Shown: positions 34,201 through 41,466, numbered from the stretch's first letter. The stretch: DNA of 64,000 bases from Prevotella sp. P5-50 (GCF_002251295.1 NZ_NPJA01000051.1:173482-237481); one strand, 5' to 3'. Notes: generated from the letters alone by a model not told the origin. Made by a program: numbers and translations.

Positions 34201-34563
34201 CTTCTTCATTGTACCATAACCTACTACAACGAGGTCGTTAAGTACTGTTTCATCGCCCTTGAGGACAACTTTAAGATTGGTTTTGCCGTTGACAGCCACC
34301 TTTTCAGTAGCATATCCCACGTAAGAGATACTCAACTGTGCGTTGGCTTTCACGTTCAACTGGAAGCGACCATCGAAATCAGTCACGGTACCGTCGTTTG
34401 TGCCCAGCACTTTAACGGTTGCGCCGATAATCGGTTCGCCACTTTCATCACTTACTGTTCCTTTTACAAGGCTCTGTGCCGAAATCCCCAAGGGGAATAA
34501 ACAGAGCAGCAACAGTAAAAACAACGGCTTTTCAATCTTTCTTAAGTTAGTTGAATTTGACAT
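31282..34563 (-). CDS. SusC/RagA family TonB-linked outer-membrane transporter
   Basis: A 1093-residue TonB-dependent transporter. After a signal peptide (cleavage near ISAQS, residue 30) come a carboxypeptidase-regulatory-like domain (VKGTVSDESGEPIIGATVKV), a TonB-box-like segment before VVVGYGTMKKSDISGSV, the plug with AIRIRGIGTINGDAQPLYVV, and a 22-strand barrel ending in ITF. It imports oligosaccharides captured with the SusD partner and released by surface enzymes. It is the first gene of the PUL, facing away from the GH36 gene, with a 270-bp A+T-rich upstream region. No frameshift or truncation seen. Confidence 0.95.
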   Translation of the reverse strand: MSNSTNLRKIEKPLFLLLLLCLFPLGISAQSLVKGTVSDESGEPIIGATVKVLGTNDGTVTDFDGRFQLNVKANAQLSISYVGYATEKVAVNGKTNLKVVLKGDETVLNDLVVVGYGTMKKSDISGSVATINKEQMERKVPVNIAQALQGAAAGVMVTNQDGAPGSKSAIRIRGIGTINGDAQPLYVVDGVQVGTNADFVNPADIESIEVLKDASATAIYGSAGANGVIMITTKHGQKGKMNIKITADLGIQTLPYKLKTLTGNDYARSIRESKANDGATLNNQIWAEAYDGKRNLIDWQDQMYRTSLRQQYGISANGGTEKTQYNFSLGYLQNKGIIVNTKYDRLTSRASVKTKVNDYIEFGGDMNYMYSTVKGNNIGLGNNGNLSSQRDIAQMAPSLDYIDDVTGQLVNVNVVNPDGTYGAGKAPTPDGWEGMTAQAQNPYASQMEIGRVTRNSRISINPYIDITLLNLKEHKLNIHAIASWTQTNSDNDEFSGMYKRYNNIGGTMTEVKYEGRNQAYYDFGLSLSKGLSKSIETYMTYNWKTDFNNLTLMAGNSVSKYEGSWVSASAHGFLSPNNRVISLTNDAKSINGNGGFNAEVRTISYYGRLIYSLFDRYVVTATVRRDGSSNFSEGNRWGTFPSAAIAWRVKEESFLKDVKAISNAKVRIGWGQTGNAGGIAGRSTYALSSADTKYNFYAPGLGGGTTGSFDRVVGFYAPLVDTNLKWETNEQTNFGLDLGFLNNDLTVTMDFFTRKTKDLLLERQIRPSAGNTSIYTNYGQIDNTGFEFSVNYNKKLNKDWAINVAFNGSTLKNKIKKMGADYTATCTGGNSTYSADDIDGSNLGAVSGTGFNWNNHSICREGEAVGSYYGYKVAGIIKTQEQLDKAKAQGQDAQIGDFLFVDTDKNGTLDDNDRVILGNGLPKFNFGLNLSATYKDWDFSLYTYGVLGMDILSYSKMRLSIMNPSDDSWTPALLKDSYNNMYNAETNPNGTLPRLTRLDNNKNSRISDAWVENGNFLKISNIQVGYNVPKKFLSSFGLTAVRAYVAVQNLCTISPYSKYGDPEVGQGSVIYSGLDTGRYATPRTYMCGLNITF

Positions 34564-34654
34564 AAATAGAACAGATTAAAATTAGTTATTGATTGGTTAA
34601 TATTGTTGTTGGTTTGTTTAGGTTGCCTCACGCATTTGTTGCGGTAAGGCGATG

Positions 34655-34662
34655 CAAATATA
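34655..34662 (-). promoter_or_regulatory. -7 box upstream of susC
   Basis: TATATTTG on the minus strand fits TAnnTTTG and lies about 92 bp before the susC start. No clear TTTG element is seen 20 bp further upstream, which is common for activator-dependent susC promoters. Confidence 0.45.
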
Positions 34663-34663
34663 A

Positions 34664-35060
34664 TTTATTATTCCTTAACATCTGTTCATAATCGGCAAAA
34701 AAAACTTTGTTTCTTGTTACATTTTGAATTTTGTTACACAGGATGATGGTATATTTTACACCACACAAAGTTTTCTGTCGACCAAGAAAACGCGTCAGAG
34801 CAAAAAAGTAGAGATTCAACCCCTATAGTGTGCAATATAAATACTTTTTGAAACATGCAGAGCTGTTAAAACATGCTATAAAACACACCGTGACTGTTCG
34901 TATATACCTTATATATTATGCGCGCGTGCGCACGATCACACTCACGTGGTACCACAAAGGATGATAGTTTATATAGCAACTAAAAATAGTAAGAATATGC
35001 AAAACAGAGTTTTTTCAGTGATACTATTCTATCAGAATATATGCAAAAAAGATACAGAGC
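34664..35060. other. A+T-rich intergenic region between susC and GH36
   Basis: About 400 bp with no gene. It holds the alternating tract GCGCGCGTGCGC at about 34920-34931 next to a run of TATAT-type sequence (34895-34920). Regulatory sites for the PUL could lie here, but I cannot identify an operator or a half-site repeat with confidence. Confidence 0.4.
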
Positions 35061-35091
35061 TTGATGGTTTGAAAAAAAATGTGTAACTTTG
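35061..35091 (+). promoter_or_regulatory. promoter of the GH36 gene
   Basis: TTG at 35061-35063 and TAACTTTG at 35084-35091 with a 20-bp spacer. It predicts a long leader of about 210 nt before the GH36 ATG, which includes the 44-bp repeats. Confidence 0.6.
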
Positions 35092-35170
35092 GCAACGGAA
35101 ACAGAAAATGGATGCTCGCAGATACAAGAAAACAAGGAACGGCTATCTTTCGAGCTTCTGGAGAGGAAGT

Positions 35171-35282
35171 AGCAACGGGAGCGAGAAGCAACCTAAGGCA
35201 GCTGGAGATGCAGCAGCAACGGGAGCGGGAACTGACCTAAAGCGCCAGGGAACGCCGCAGAAACAGGAGCAATAACCTAAAC
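35171..35282 (+). repeat. 44-bp imperfect tandem repeat in the GH36 leader
   Basis: Unit 1 at 35171-35214 and unit 2 at 35215-35258 both begin AGCAACGGGAGCG and contain ACCTAA at matching positions; a degenerate third copy starts at 35259 (AGAAACAGGAGC then AACCTAA). About 70 percent of positions agree between the two full units. The period is not a multiple of three and each unit carries in-frame stops, so it is not coding. The sequence is more G/C-rich than its surroundings. Confidence 0.65.
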
Positions 35283-35308
35283 AAATATTTTTAAAAAACA
35301 ATAATACA

Positions 35309-37495
35309 ATGAAGAGAAATGTAATTCTGACCGTAATCGGTTGCCTCATGAGCGTTATGGCATGGGGCGAACAGGTGGTTGTGGAGACTAAAAACATGAC
35401 CATGGTACTCGATGTAGAGCAAGGCAAGCATCCACAATACGTGTATTTCGGCAGTAAACTCAATGCCGAAGAACTTGCCCATCTGCAAAAACCCGTGGAA
35501 GGACGCATGGATGCCTATCCTGCCTATGGTCTCAACACACCGGCAGAAGCAGCTTTTGCCATGCGCCATGCAGACGGTAACCTATCGTCAGCACTTTATG
35601 CCGATGGTGTAAGTCGCAATGGCGACGTGACCACCATCCGCCTGAAAGACCCTGTTTATCCCATCACCGTCAATCTGAAATATAAAGCATACCGCGATGT
35701 AGATATGATTGAAGCATGGAGCGAGGTGACCAACGGCGAGAAACAGACCGTCACCCTCACCACTTTTGCCTCTGCCATGCTACCCATTCGCCGTGGCGAT
35801 GTATGGATGAGCCACCTCTATGGATCGTGGGCAAACGAGGGGCGCCTGGTGGAAGAACCACTCCATGCCGGTCAGCGTGTGATTGTCAACAAGGACGGCA
35901 CGCGCAATTCGCATACCTCTCACGCCGAAGTGATGTTCTCCTTGGATGGCAAAGCCCGCGAGAATAGCGGTCAGGTGATAGGTGCAGCCCTGTGCTACAG
36001 TGGCAACTACCGTCTGAAAGTCAATACCGACGACACCGAATACCATTATTTCTTTGCAGGCATCAACGAAGACAATTCAGAGTATCACCTTAAGAAAGGA
36101 GAGACCTTTGTGACGCCAGCTCTTGCCCTAACCTTCAGCAACGAAGGTCTTTCAGGCGCCAGTCGCAATTTCCACAAATGGGGTCGCAATTACAAACTGA
36201 TGCACGGCAATGTGGAGCGCAAAATCCTTTTGAACTCTTGGGAAGGTGTATATTTCGACATCAACCAGCAGGGCATGGATCAGATGATGGCTGATATCGC
36301 CTCAATGGGAGGTGAATTGTTTGTAATGGACGATGGCTGGTTTGGCGACAAATATCCCCGCAAGACCGACAACTCATCACTTGGCGACTGGACCGTAGAT
36401 AAAAACAAGTTGCCCGATGGCATCGAAGGTCTGTTGCGCGACGCAAAGAAGAACGGAGTAAAATTCGGCATTTGGTTGGAACCAGAGATGACCAATACCG
36501 TCAGCGAACTCTATGAAAAGCATCCCGACTGGATCATCAAGGCCCCTAAGCGCGACGCCGTGCTGGGTCGCGGCGGCACGCAGTTGGTGCTTGACCTGTC
36601 TAATCCCAAGGTGCAAAACTTTATTTTCAGCATTGTAGATAATCTCCTGACGAAATATCCAGAGATTGATTATATCAAATGGGACGCTAACATGGCGATT
36701 ATGAACCACGGCTCACAGTATCTCAACATGGCAGACCAGAGCCATCTGTATATAGCCTACCACCGTGGGTTCGATGCCGTATGCAAGCGCATCCGCGCCA
36801 AATATCCCGATATCACCATCCAGGCATGCGCTTCAGGAGGCGGTCGTGCCAACTGGGGCATACTCCCCTACTTCGATGAGTTCTGGGTTTCCGACAATAC
36901 CGATGCGCTCCAGCGCATCTACATGCAGTGGGGGACCAGCTATTTCTTCCCCGCAATCGCCATGGCAAGCCATATTTCCGCAACTCCCAACCATACTGTG
37001 TTCCGCACCACGTCGTTGAAATACCGTATCGACGTAGCCATGAGCGGTCGTTTGGGCATGGAGATTCAGCCGAAAAACATGACCGATGCCGAGAAAGAAC
37101 TGTGTCGCAAAGCCATTGCCGAATACAAGCAGATACGTCCCATCGTACAGTTTGGCGACATCTACCGCCTTGTTTCGCCCTACGACAAGAAGGGTCTTGC
37201 CTCGATGATGTATGTCACCGAAGCCAAAGATAAGGCAGTGTTCTACTGGTGGAAGACCGAATCGTTCCAAAACGAGCACTTGCCACGTGTCCACATGGCA
37301 GGTCTTGACGCCACTAAGATGTATCGCGTGAAGGAGTTGAACCGCATCGACGTAGAGCCACTCGCCATTGAGGGCAAGCTGTTCAGCGGTGCATACCTGA
37401 TGAACCACGGTCTCGACGTGCCTTACCGCAACAATACGGAGTGGAACGCACGCACTGATTGGTCGAGCCGCGTATTGCTCCTTGAAGCCCAATAA
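35309..37495 (+). CDS. glycoside hydrolase family 36 alpha-galactosidase
   Basis: A 728-residue exported GH36 enzyme with signal peptide (cleavage near WGEQ, residue 20). It has the N-terminal beta super-sandwich, then a (beta/alpha)8 barrel with LNSWEG, MDDGWFGDKYP and FGIWLEPEM, the nucleophile Asp459 in KWDAN and the acid/base Asp529 in SDNTDALQR, then a C-terminal beta sheet. GH36 enzymes release terminal alpha-galactose from oligosaccharides such as raffinose or from galactosylated hemicellulose. It is divergent from susC and probably belongs functionally to the PUL. A second MATE gene follows 59 bp downstream. Intact. Confidence 0.95.
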   Translation: MKRNVILTVIGCLMSVMAWGEQVVVETKNMTMVLDVEQGKHPQYVYFGSKLNAEELAHLQKPVEGRMDAYPAYGLNTPAEAAFAMRHADGNLSSALYADGVSRNGDVTTIRLKDPVYPITVNLKYKAYRDVDMIEAWSEVTNGEKQTVTLTTFASAMLPIRRGDVWMSHLYGSWANEGRLVEEPLHAGQRVIVNKDGTRNSHTSHAEVMFSLDGKARENSGQVIGAALCYSGNYRLKVNTDDTEYHYFFAGINEDNSEYHLKKGETFVTPALALTFSNEGLSGASRNFHKWGRNYKLMHGNVERKILLNSWEGVYFDINQQGMDQMMADIASMGGELFVMDDGWFGDKYPRKTDNSSLGDWTVDKNKLPDGIEGLLRDAKKNGVKFGIWLEPEMTNTVSELYEKHPDWIIKAPKRDAVLGRGGTQLVLDLSNPKVQNFIFSIVDNLLTKYPEIDYIKWDANMAIMNHGSQYLNMADQSHLYIAYHRGFDAVCKRIRAKYPDITIQACASGGGRANWGILPYFDEFWVSDNTDALQRIYMQWGTSYFFPAIAMASHISATPNHTVFRTTSLKYRIDVAMSGRLGMEIQPKNMTDAEKELCRKAIAEYKQIRPIVQFGDIYRLVSPYDKKGLASMMYVTEAKDKAVFYWWKTESFQNEHLPRVHMAGLDATKMYRVKELNRIDVEPLAIEGKLFSGAYLMNHGLDVPYRNNTEWNARTDWSSRVLLLEAQ

Positions 37496-37554
37496 TCGTC
37501 AGCAGGTGCACATGGTGCGCACCTATTTATAATGAAAGACACACATCGTAACAG

Positions 37555-38937
37555 ATGACAACAAGAAAGAAAGAAAAGTCAGACCTGCTCGCTTACATCC
37601 GCGAGGGCCGTACGATGACACGGAGGGAAAAGCTCAATCTGATTATTCAGTTGAGTATTCCCTCCATGCTCGCACAGCTCTCCACCATCGTTATGTTTTT
37701 CATTGACGCCTCGATGGTGGCACATCTGGGTGCCAAGGCATCCGCATCTATCGGATTGATAGAGAGCACTTCATGGCTCTTTGGCGGACTTGCCTCCGCT
37801 TGTTCCATGGGTTTTTCCGTCCAAGTGGCACACGCCATCGGTGCCAACGACTTCGATCGTGCACGCCACATTCTTCGTCAAGGCATCACCTGCTGCCTCA
37901 TTTTCAGCGCATGTTTAGCCACTACGGGCATTATCATCCATCGCGCCCTCCCCTATTGGTTGGGTGGAACAGCCGATATTGCCTCCGATTCATCGCTTTA
38001 CTTTCTGATATTTTCCTGCGCTGCCCCTTTGTTCCAACTCGAACACCTGTTTGGTTCGATGCTCAAATGCTCAGGTAATATGAAGGTGCCCAGTATGCTC
38101 AACATCATGATGTGTTTTCTCGATGTAATTTTCAACAGCATTTTCATCTTCATCTTAGGCTTCGGCGTAGTCGGTGCAGCCATGGGCACCAGTTGTGCCT
38201 ACCTTGTCATCACATCGCTGATGGGATATTTTCTCATCTTCCGTTCCGACATTCTGCATCTGAAAGGACGGCGCGGTTCGTTCCGTCCCACCATCTCCAC
38301 AGTGAAGGCCGCCTTTGGCATCGGCGCCCCCATGGGTTTGCAACACCTATTGATGGGTGGCGCACAGATTGTGAGTACGATGATTGTAGCGCCTTTGGGC
38401 ACTATCGCCATTGCCGCCCACTCGTTGGCCATCACGGTAGAGAGCCTGTGTTACATGCCGGGCTACGGCATTGCCGAGGCAGCCACAACGCTTGTTGGTC
38501 AAGGTATCGGCGCCGGACAGCGCCTGTTGACCCGTTCTTTTGCCTATCTGTCTGTAGGACTTGGAGTTTTGGTGATGACGTTTATGGGTGGTATGATGTA
38601 TCTCTTTGCCCCCCAACTCATGGTGTTGATGACTCCCGTCGAGCTCATTCAGGAGGTCGGCACAGTATGTTTACGCATCGAAGCCTTTGCCGAACCCATG
38701 TTTGCAGCAGCCATTGTGTGTAACGGAGTATTTATCGGTGCAGGCGACACACTGCGCCCTGCCATGATGAGTCTGGCATCCATGTGGGGTGTGCGTCTCA
38801 CGTTGGCAGCCTTGCTCGCTGTGAGCCACGGTCTGCCAGGCGTTTGGACCGCCATGGCCATCGAACTGACGTTCCGCGGTTTGATATTCCTTCCCCGTCT
38901 GTGGCATGGCGGTTGGGCAAATCGCATGCGCACCTGA
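37555..38937 (+). CDS. MATE family efflux transporter
   Basis: A 460-residue membrane protein of the MATE family with about 12 helices. The start region IIQLSIPSMLAQLSTIVMFF and the second-half opening AAFGIGAPMGLQHLLMGGAQ mark the two repeats. It belongs to a different branch from the MATE protein at 1023-2360. The first ~25 residues are hydrophilic and basic, so the start could lie at Met21 (coordinate 37615), which still keeps the first helix. No promoter is obvious in the 59-bp gap; a weak hairpin (AGGTGC/GCACCT, about 37503-37525) lies there, so read-through from GH36 is possible. It ends at a strong terminator. Confidence 0.92.
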   Translation: MTTRKKEKSDLLAYIREGRTMTRREKLNLIIQLSIPSMLAQLSTIVMFFIDASMVAHLGAKASASIGLIESTSWLFGGLASACSMGFSVQVAHAIGANDFDRARHILRQGITCCLIFSACLATTGIIIHRALPYWLGGTADIASDSSLYFLIFSCAAPLFQLEHLFGSMLKCSGNMKVPSMLNIMMCFLDVIFNSIFIFILGFGVVGAAMGTSCAYLVITSLMGYFLIFRSDILHLKGRRGSFRPTISTVKAAFGIGAPMGLQHLLMGGAQIVSTMIVAPLGTIAIAAHSLAITVESLCYMPGYGIAEAATTLVGQGIGAGQRLLTRSFAYLSVGLGVLVMTFMGGMMYLFAPQLMVLMTPVELIQEVGTVCLRIEAFAEPMFAAAIVCNGVFIGAGDTLRPAMMSLASMWGVRLTLAALLAVSHGLPGVWTAMAIELTFRGLIFLPRLWHGGWANRMRT

Positions 38938-38960
38938 CCCGCCACTGGGTATAAAGAATA

Positions 38961-39002
38961 CAGCCCCGACTTCATACAAGTCGAGGCTGTTTCTTTCTTT
39001 TC
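38961..39002. terminator. bidirectional terminator after the MATE gene and small ORF A
   Basis: Arms ACAGCC-CGACTT and AAGTCG-GGCTGT with a short CATAC-type loop, followed on the plus strand by TTTCTTTCTTTT. On the minus strand it also lies just beyond the stop of small ORF A. Confidence 0.8.
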
Positions 39003-39031
39003 CTATTAATAACTAAAAAACCTTCTTTCTC

Positions 39032-39118
39032 TTAAACTTGTGGATTGTCGTTGTTTCTCACCCACAAACCTGTTGCAGCTAATGCTGCACACAGGGTAAT
39101 CCATGTCATGTTAATCAT
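39032..39118 (-). CDS. small membrane peptide A (28 aa)
   Basis: A 28-codon open frame on the minus strand, ATG at 39116-39118 and TAA at 39032-39034. The peptide starts MINMTW, has one hydrophobic stretch rich in Ala, Leu and Thr (residues ~5-19, including ITLCAALAATGLW), then a polar tail VRNNDNPQV. A purine-rich AAGGTAAAGAG lies just before the ATG. A promoter-like box at 39366-39373 and a terminator at 38961-39002 bracket it, so a dedicated transcript with a leader of about 240 nt is likely. The tail VR-NN also occurs in peptide C. Function unknown; short single-pass membrane peptides of this type can be toxins, regulators or membrane-complex subunits. No homology search was possible. Confidence 0.55.
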   Translation of the reverse strand: MINMTWITLCAALAATGLWVRNNDNPQV

Positions 39119-39184
39119 CTCTTTACCTTTTTAATACCTAAAATTAAACATTAACCTAACAATCAAACTACTACTGCCTTCTCT

Positions 39185-39337
39185 ATTATCCTCATTCTTT
39201 CACCTATTTACCTATTGTGCTATCCTGTTTCCTGATGTGTTATCCTAATCTTTTCCTTTTAAGCTTTTTCTGTGTTATCCTATCTTCTTACCTATTCTAC
39301 CTATTTACCTTTCTTACTAACAATCTTATGTTATCCT
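39185..39337 (-). repeat. purine-rich leader with repeated AGGATA(A) and AGGTA motifs
   Basis: On the minus strand AGGATA occurs at 39331-39337, 39275-39281, 39241-39246, 39221-39226 and 39186-39192, three of them as AGGATAAC; AGGTA(A/G) occurs several times between them (39286-39310 and around 39203-39214). The leader is almost all purine in places. AGGATAAC also occurs in the leaders of small ORFs B and C. Confidence 0.6.
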
Positions 39338-39365
39338 ATTGAATGTGTTCTCTCTTGATCACGTT

Positions 39366-39409
39366 GCAAAGTTAAGCAGATTCTGCGAACCTGCCACAGA
39401 ATCTGCTTA
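39366..39409 (-). promoter_or_regulatory. promoter -7 box with adjoining 13-bp perfect dyad (small ORF A)
   Basis: The minus strand carries TAACTTTG at 39367-39374. Immediately upstream, and sharing its first bases, are perfect 13-bp inverted arms TAAGCAGATTCTG and CAGAATCTGCTTA (39373-39385 and 39397-39409) with an 11-nt spacer. No T-run follows on either strand, so it resembles an operator rather than a terminator, although it also sits 40 bp after the rsmA stop. Confidence 0.6.
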
Positions 39410-39449
39410 CAAAACTTTGAAAATGGGTATATAATTGACCTTAATCAAT

Positions 39450-40256
39450 TTATTGTGTTCGCACACACAACTCTTTTTCCACTAAATTAGTCAATTCGAC
39501 AAACTGTGGAATGGTGAGTTGCTCAGGTCGTTTGGTCATCATTTCATGCTGTGTGAGTGGGCTGTCAATAGTCGAAAGGTTAGGCAGCAACTGGCGTAGC
39601 GACACGCGCAACATCTTGCGGCGCTGGTTGAAAACGGTTTTCACCACGCGCTTAAACAGCAGTTCGTCGCATCCGAGGTGTTCCACGGAGTTGCGTGTCA
39701 TGCGTATGACCGCACTTTTCACCTTGGGCGGTGGGTTAAACACGGTTTCATCCACGGTGAAGAGATAGTCCACGTCATACCACGCCTGTGTCAGTACCGA
39801 GAGAATGCCGTATGCCTTGTTACCCGGTTCACTCGCCATTCTGAGTGCCACTTCACGTTGTATCATGCCCGTGCAACAAGGAATGAGGTTGCGATTGTCG
39901 AGCATTTTGAAGAATATCTGCGATGAAATATCGTAGGGATAATTGCCCGTCAATACAAACTGCTTGCCATCGAACACCTTGGTAAGATCCATTCTGAGGA
40001 AATCCTCACCGAGTATATTCTCTCTGAGTTTAGGAAAATGTTCGTTCAGATACGCCACACTCTCGCGGTCTATCTCTACCACTTTCAGTGGGCGGGGCTT
40101 TTCCACGAGATATTGAGTCATCACTCCCATGCCGGGTCCCACTTCGAGGACGGGCAAATCTGGGCATGCATCAACAGTATCGGCTATGCGTTTGGCAATG
40201 CCGAGGTCGGTCAGAAAGTGCTGACCGAGGTTTTTCTTGGGTCTTACTTGTTTCAT
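39450..40256 (-). CDS. rsmA: 16S rRNA (adenine1518/1519-N6)-dimethyltransferase RsmA/KsgA
   Basis: A 268-residue methyltransferase that dimethylates two adenines near the 3' end of 16S rRNA late in small-subunit assembly. The opening RPKKNLGQHFLTD, the SAM motif EVGPGMGVMTQYL (about residues 37-49), the catalytic NYPYDISSQI (an NLPY variant, about 104-113) and FNPPPKVKSAV (about 167-177) are all present, and the length is typical. It stands alone, with a TACCTTTG box at 40280-40287 on the minus strand giving a very short leader. Intact housekeeping gene. Confidence 0.96.
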   Translation of the reverse strand: MKQVRPKKNLGQHFLTDLGIAKRIADTVDACPDLPVLEVGPGMGVMTQYLVEKPRPLKVVEIDRESVAYLNEHFPKLRENILGEDFLRMDLTKVFDGKQFVLTGNYPYDISSQIFFKMLDNRNLIPCCTGMIQREVALRMASEPGNKAYGILSVLTQAWYDVDYLFTVDETVFNPPPKVKSAVIRMTRNSVEHLGCDELLFKRVVKTVFNQRRKMLRVSLRQLLPNLSTIDSPLTQHEMMTKRPEQLTIPQFVELTNLVEKELCVRTQ

Positions 40257-40279
40257 TCTTGCGCCTTAAAGGTACTTTG

Positions 40280-40287
40280 CAAAGGTA
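40280..40287 (-). promoter_or_regulatory. -7 box of rsmA
   Basis: TACCTTTG on the minus strand, 23 bp before the rsmA ATG; followed by CAAAGTACCTTT, a local near-repeat of the same box. Confidence 0.6.
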
Positions 40288-40433
40288 AAACAATTATTCA
40301 ATATTCACAAATTTTGCGAACACTTATTATATATAGGTCTATTATTTTGCCTCATCATCCCACCCTCATGTCCATACGCCCTATCGCCTTGGGCGCCTCT
40401 GAGCAGATGTCATTGTGGATGATGGATTATCGG

Positions 40434-40877
40434 TCAGATGCCCAACGACCGTTGTGTAGCTTTCCGGTCGTGTACCGCCTTACACCCTTGCGTCAGCAGT
40501 CTTTTGATGTTGCCTTTCATGCCTTCCTGCTGCATGCGGTGTCCACAGGGGATGTATTTGCACTTAATTCCGGTGATGTGCTTATCTACGCGGAAGTCTT
40601 GCGGTCGTTCCACGGGTTTACTGGTCACTGAGAGATAGAGTTTTCCCAAGTCGCCAAGGTTGACCACTTGTCCTTCACTCAATGCCAATCGAATGGTGGA
40701 AAAGAGTTCTGCCATGACCATCCGCACATCGGAAACCTTTGCCGAGCAGTTGGCTTGTATCCGTTCTTCTATCTGTTCGAGCGTCAATTCTGCACCACGT
40801 ATGGTGTGGGCATAGTACATGCCATAATGATTGCGAGACTTAATTTCTCCCTTTACCAACATAAATTTTACTGCCAT
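40434..40877 (-). CDS. HU-family DNA-binding protein with C-terminal extension
   Basis: A 147-residue protein of the Bacteroidetes HU/IHF-like family. The N-terminal ~100 residues follow the HU pattern, with a helical part (LTLEQIEERIQANCSAKVSDVRMVMAEL) and the beta-arm region around VVNLGDLGKLYLSVTSKPV. A basic tail (GHRMQQEGMKGNIKRLLTQG) extends past a normal 90-residue HU. Such proteins are abundant nucleoid-associated factors, often in several copies per genome and near variable loci. A TAATTTTG box lies at 40918-40925 on the minus strand, and the 22-bp repeats lie 115-200 bp upstream of the start. Binding to those repeats is possible but unproven. Confidence 0.85.
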   Translation of the reverse strand: MAVKFMLVKGEIKSRNHYGMYYAHTIRGAELTLEQIEERIQANCSAKVSDVRMVMAELFSTIRLALSEGQVVNLGDLGKLYLSVTSKPVERPQDFRVDKHITGIKCKYIPCGHRMQQEGMKGNIKRLLTQGCKAVHDRKATQRSLGI

Positions 40878-40917
40878 AATCTTCGTGTTTTTTAATGATA
40901 TGAGTTAATTGTGACTG

Positions 40918-40925
40918 CAAAATTA
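40918..40925 (-). promoter_or_regulatory. -7 box of the HU-like gene
   Basis: TAATTTTG on the minus strand, 40 bp before the start codon at 40877. The 22-bp repeat array begins about 66 bp further upstream. Confidence 0.55.
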
Positions 40926-40991
40926 GCAAAAAACGATAGCGAAAGCAAATCTATTCATACCCCATTACTACCCTATCAATATTGTTTGGGG

Positions 40992-41079
40992 CAGCAAATC
41001 AATTTGTTTTCCTCAGCAAATCAATTTATTTTGCTGAGCAAATCAATTTGATTTCCTCGGCAAATCAATTTGATTTGCT
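40992..41079. repeat. four tandem copies of a 22-bp iteron-like repeat
   Basis: Units at 40992-41013, 41014-41035, 41036-41057 and 41058-41079, all with the core GCAAATCAATTT and ending in TTTCCT or TTTGCT. The last unit reads GCAAATCAATTTGATTTGC, a palindrome with a single central base. The array is A+T rich and lies upstream of the HU-like gene, between it and the terminator of small ORFs B and C. Head-to-tail palindromic iterons of this type usually are protein binding sites. Confidence 0.8.
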
Positions 41080-41190
41080 CACCCATACTCCGTCTAAAGC
41101 GCAACAACATGCTATATTTCTGCAAGTTACACGCGTTTCACGATCTATTGACAAATATCACTTATCATCGTCATGATACCACAACACACT

Positions 41191-41223
41191 AAAAAGGGGA
41201 AGTCGCCCTTAGGCAACTTCCCC
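41191..41223 (-). terminator. terminator after small ORFs C and B
   Basis: On the minus strand GGGGAAGTTGCC and GGGCGACTTCCCC pair around a short loop and are followed by TTTTTAG. It lies about 60 bp after the stop of small ORF B. Confidence 0.8.
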
Positions 41224-41284
41224 ATTATCATCATGTTTGTTGATTTTCGATTTGTACTGCGACAAAGATGTCGCGCGTACGTTT

Positions 41285-41383
41285 TTAGATTTTGTTCTGC
41301 AACTTCATATCGATTACTACACCTGTTGCAACAGCTGCAGCGCAGAGAACAGTGGCAATTGCCATAATTTCAAATACTACCAT
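41285..41383 (-). CDS. small membrane peptide B (32 aa)
   Basis: A 32-codon frame on the minus strand, ATG 41381-41383, TAA 41285-41287. The peptide opens MVVFEIMAIA, continues with a hydrophobic Ala/Val-rich helix to about residue 24 (VLCAAAVATGVVI) and ends in a short basic tail DMKLQNKI. A good ribosome site AAAGGA lies 8-9 nt upstream, within AGGATAAC. It lies 83 bp downstream of small ORF C and before a strong terminator, so the two probably form a bicistron. Function unknown; it may be a membrane-inserted regulator or a toxin-like peptide. Confidence 0.6.
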   Translation of the reverse strand: MVVFEIMAIATVLCAAAVATGVVIDMKLQNKI

Positions 41384-41466
41384 AATAGTTATCCTTTCTT
41401 TGTGTTTTGTTATTACTTTGAGGTCTGCCCGAAGGCTCGCCTCGTTTTTTTCATCTCTTAAATGAG

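Noticed and set aside
35107..35172. 21-codon frame at the start of the GH36 leader
   Set aside because: It opens with ATG but has no ribosome site, a basic unstructured product and no conserved feature; most likely chance.
40982..41176. 64-codon frame across the 22-bp repeat array
   Set aside because: It needs a TTG start and consists of repeat-derived peptide (ANQF, EQIN) then unrelated sequence; the repeat period of 22 bp changes frame each unit.
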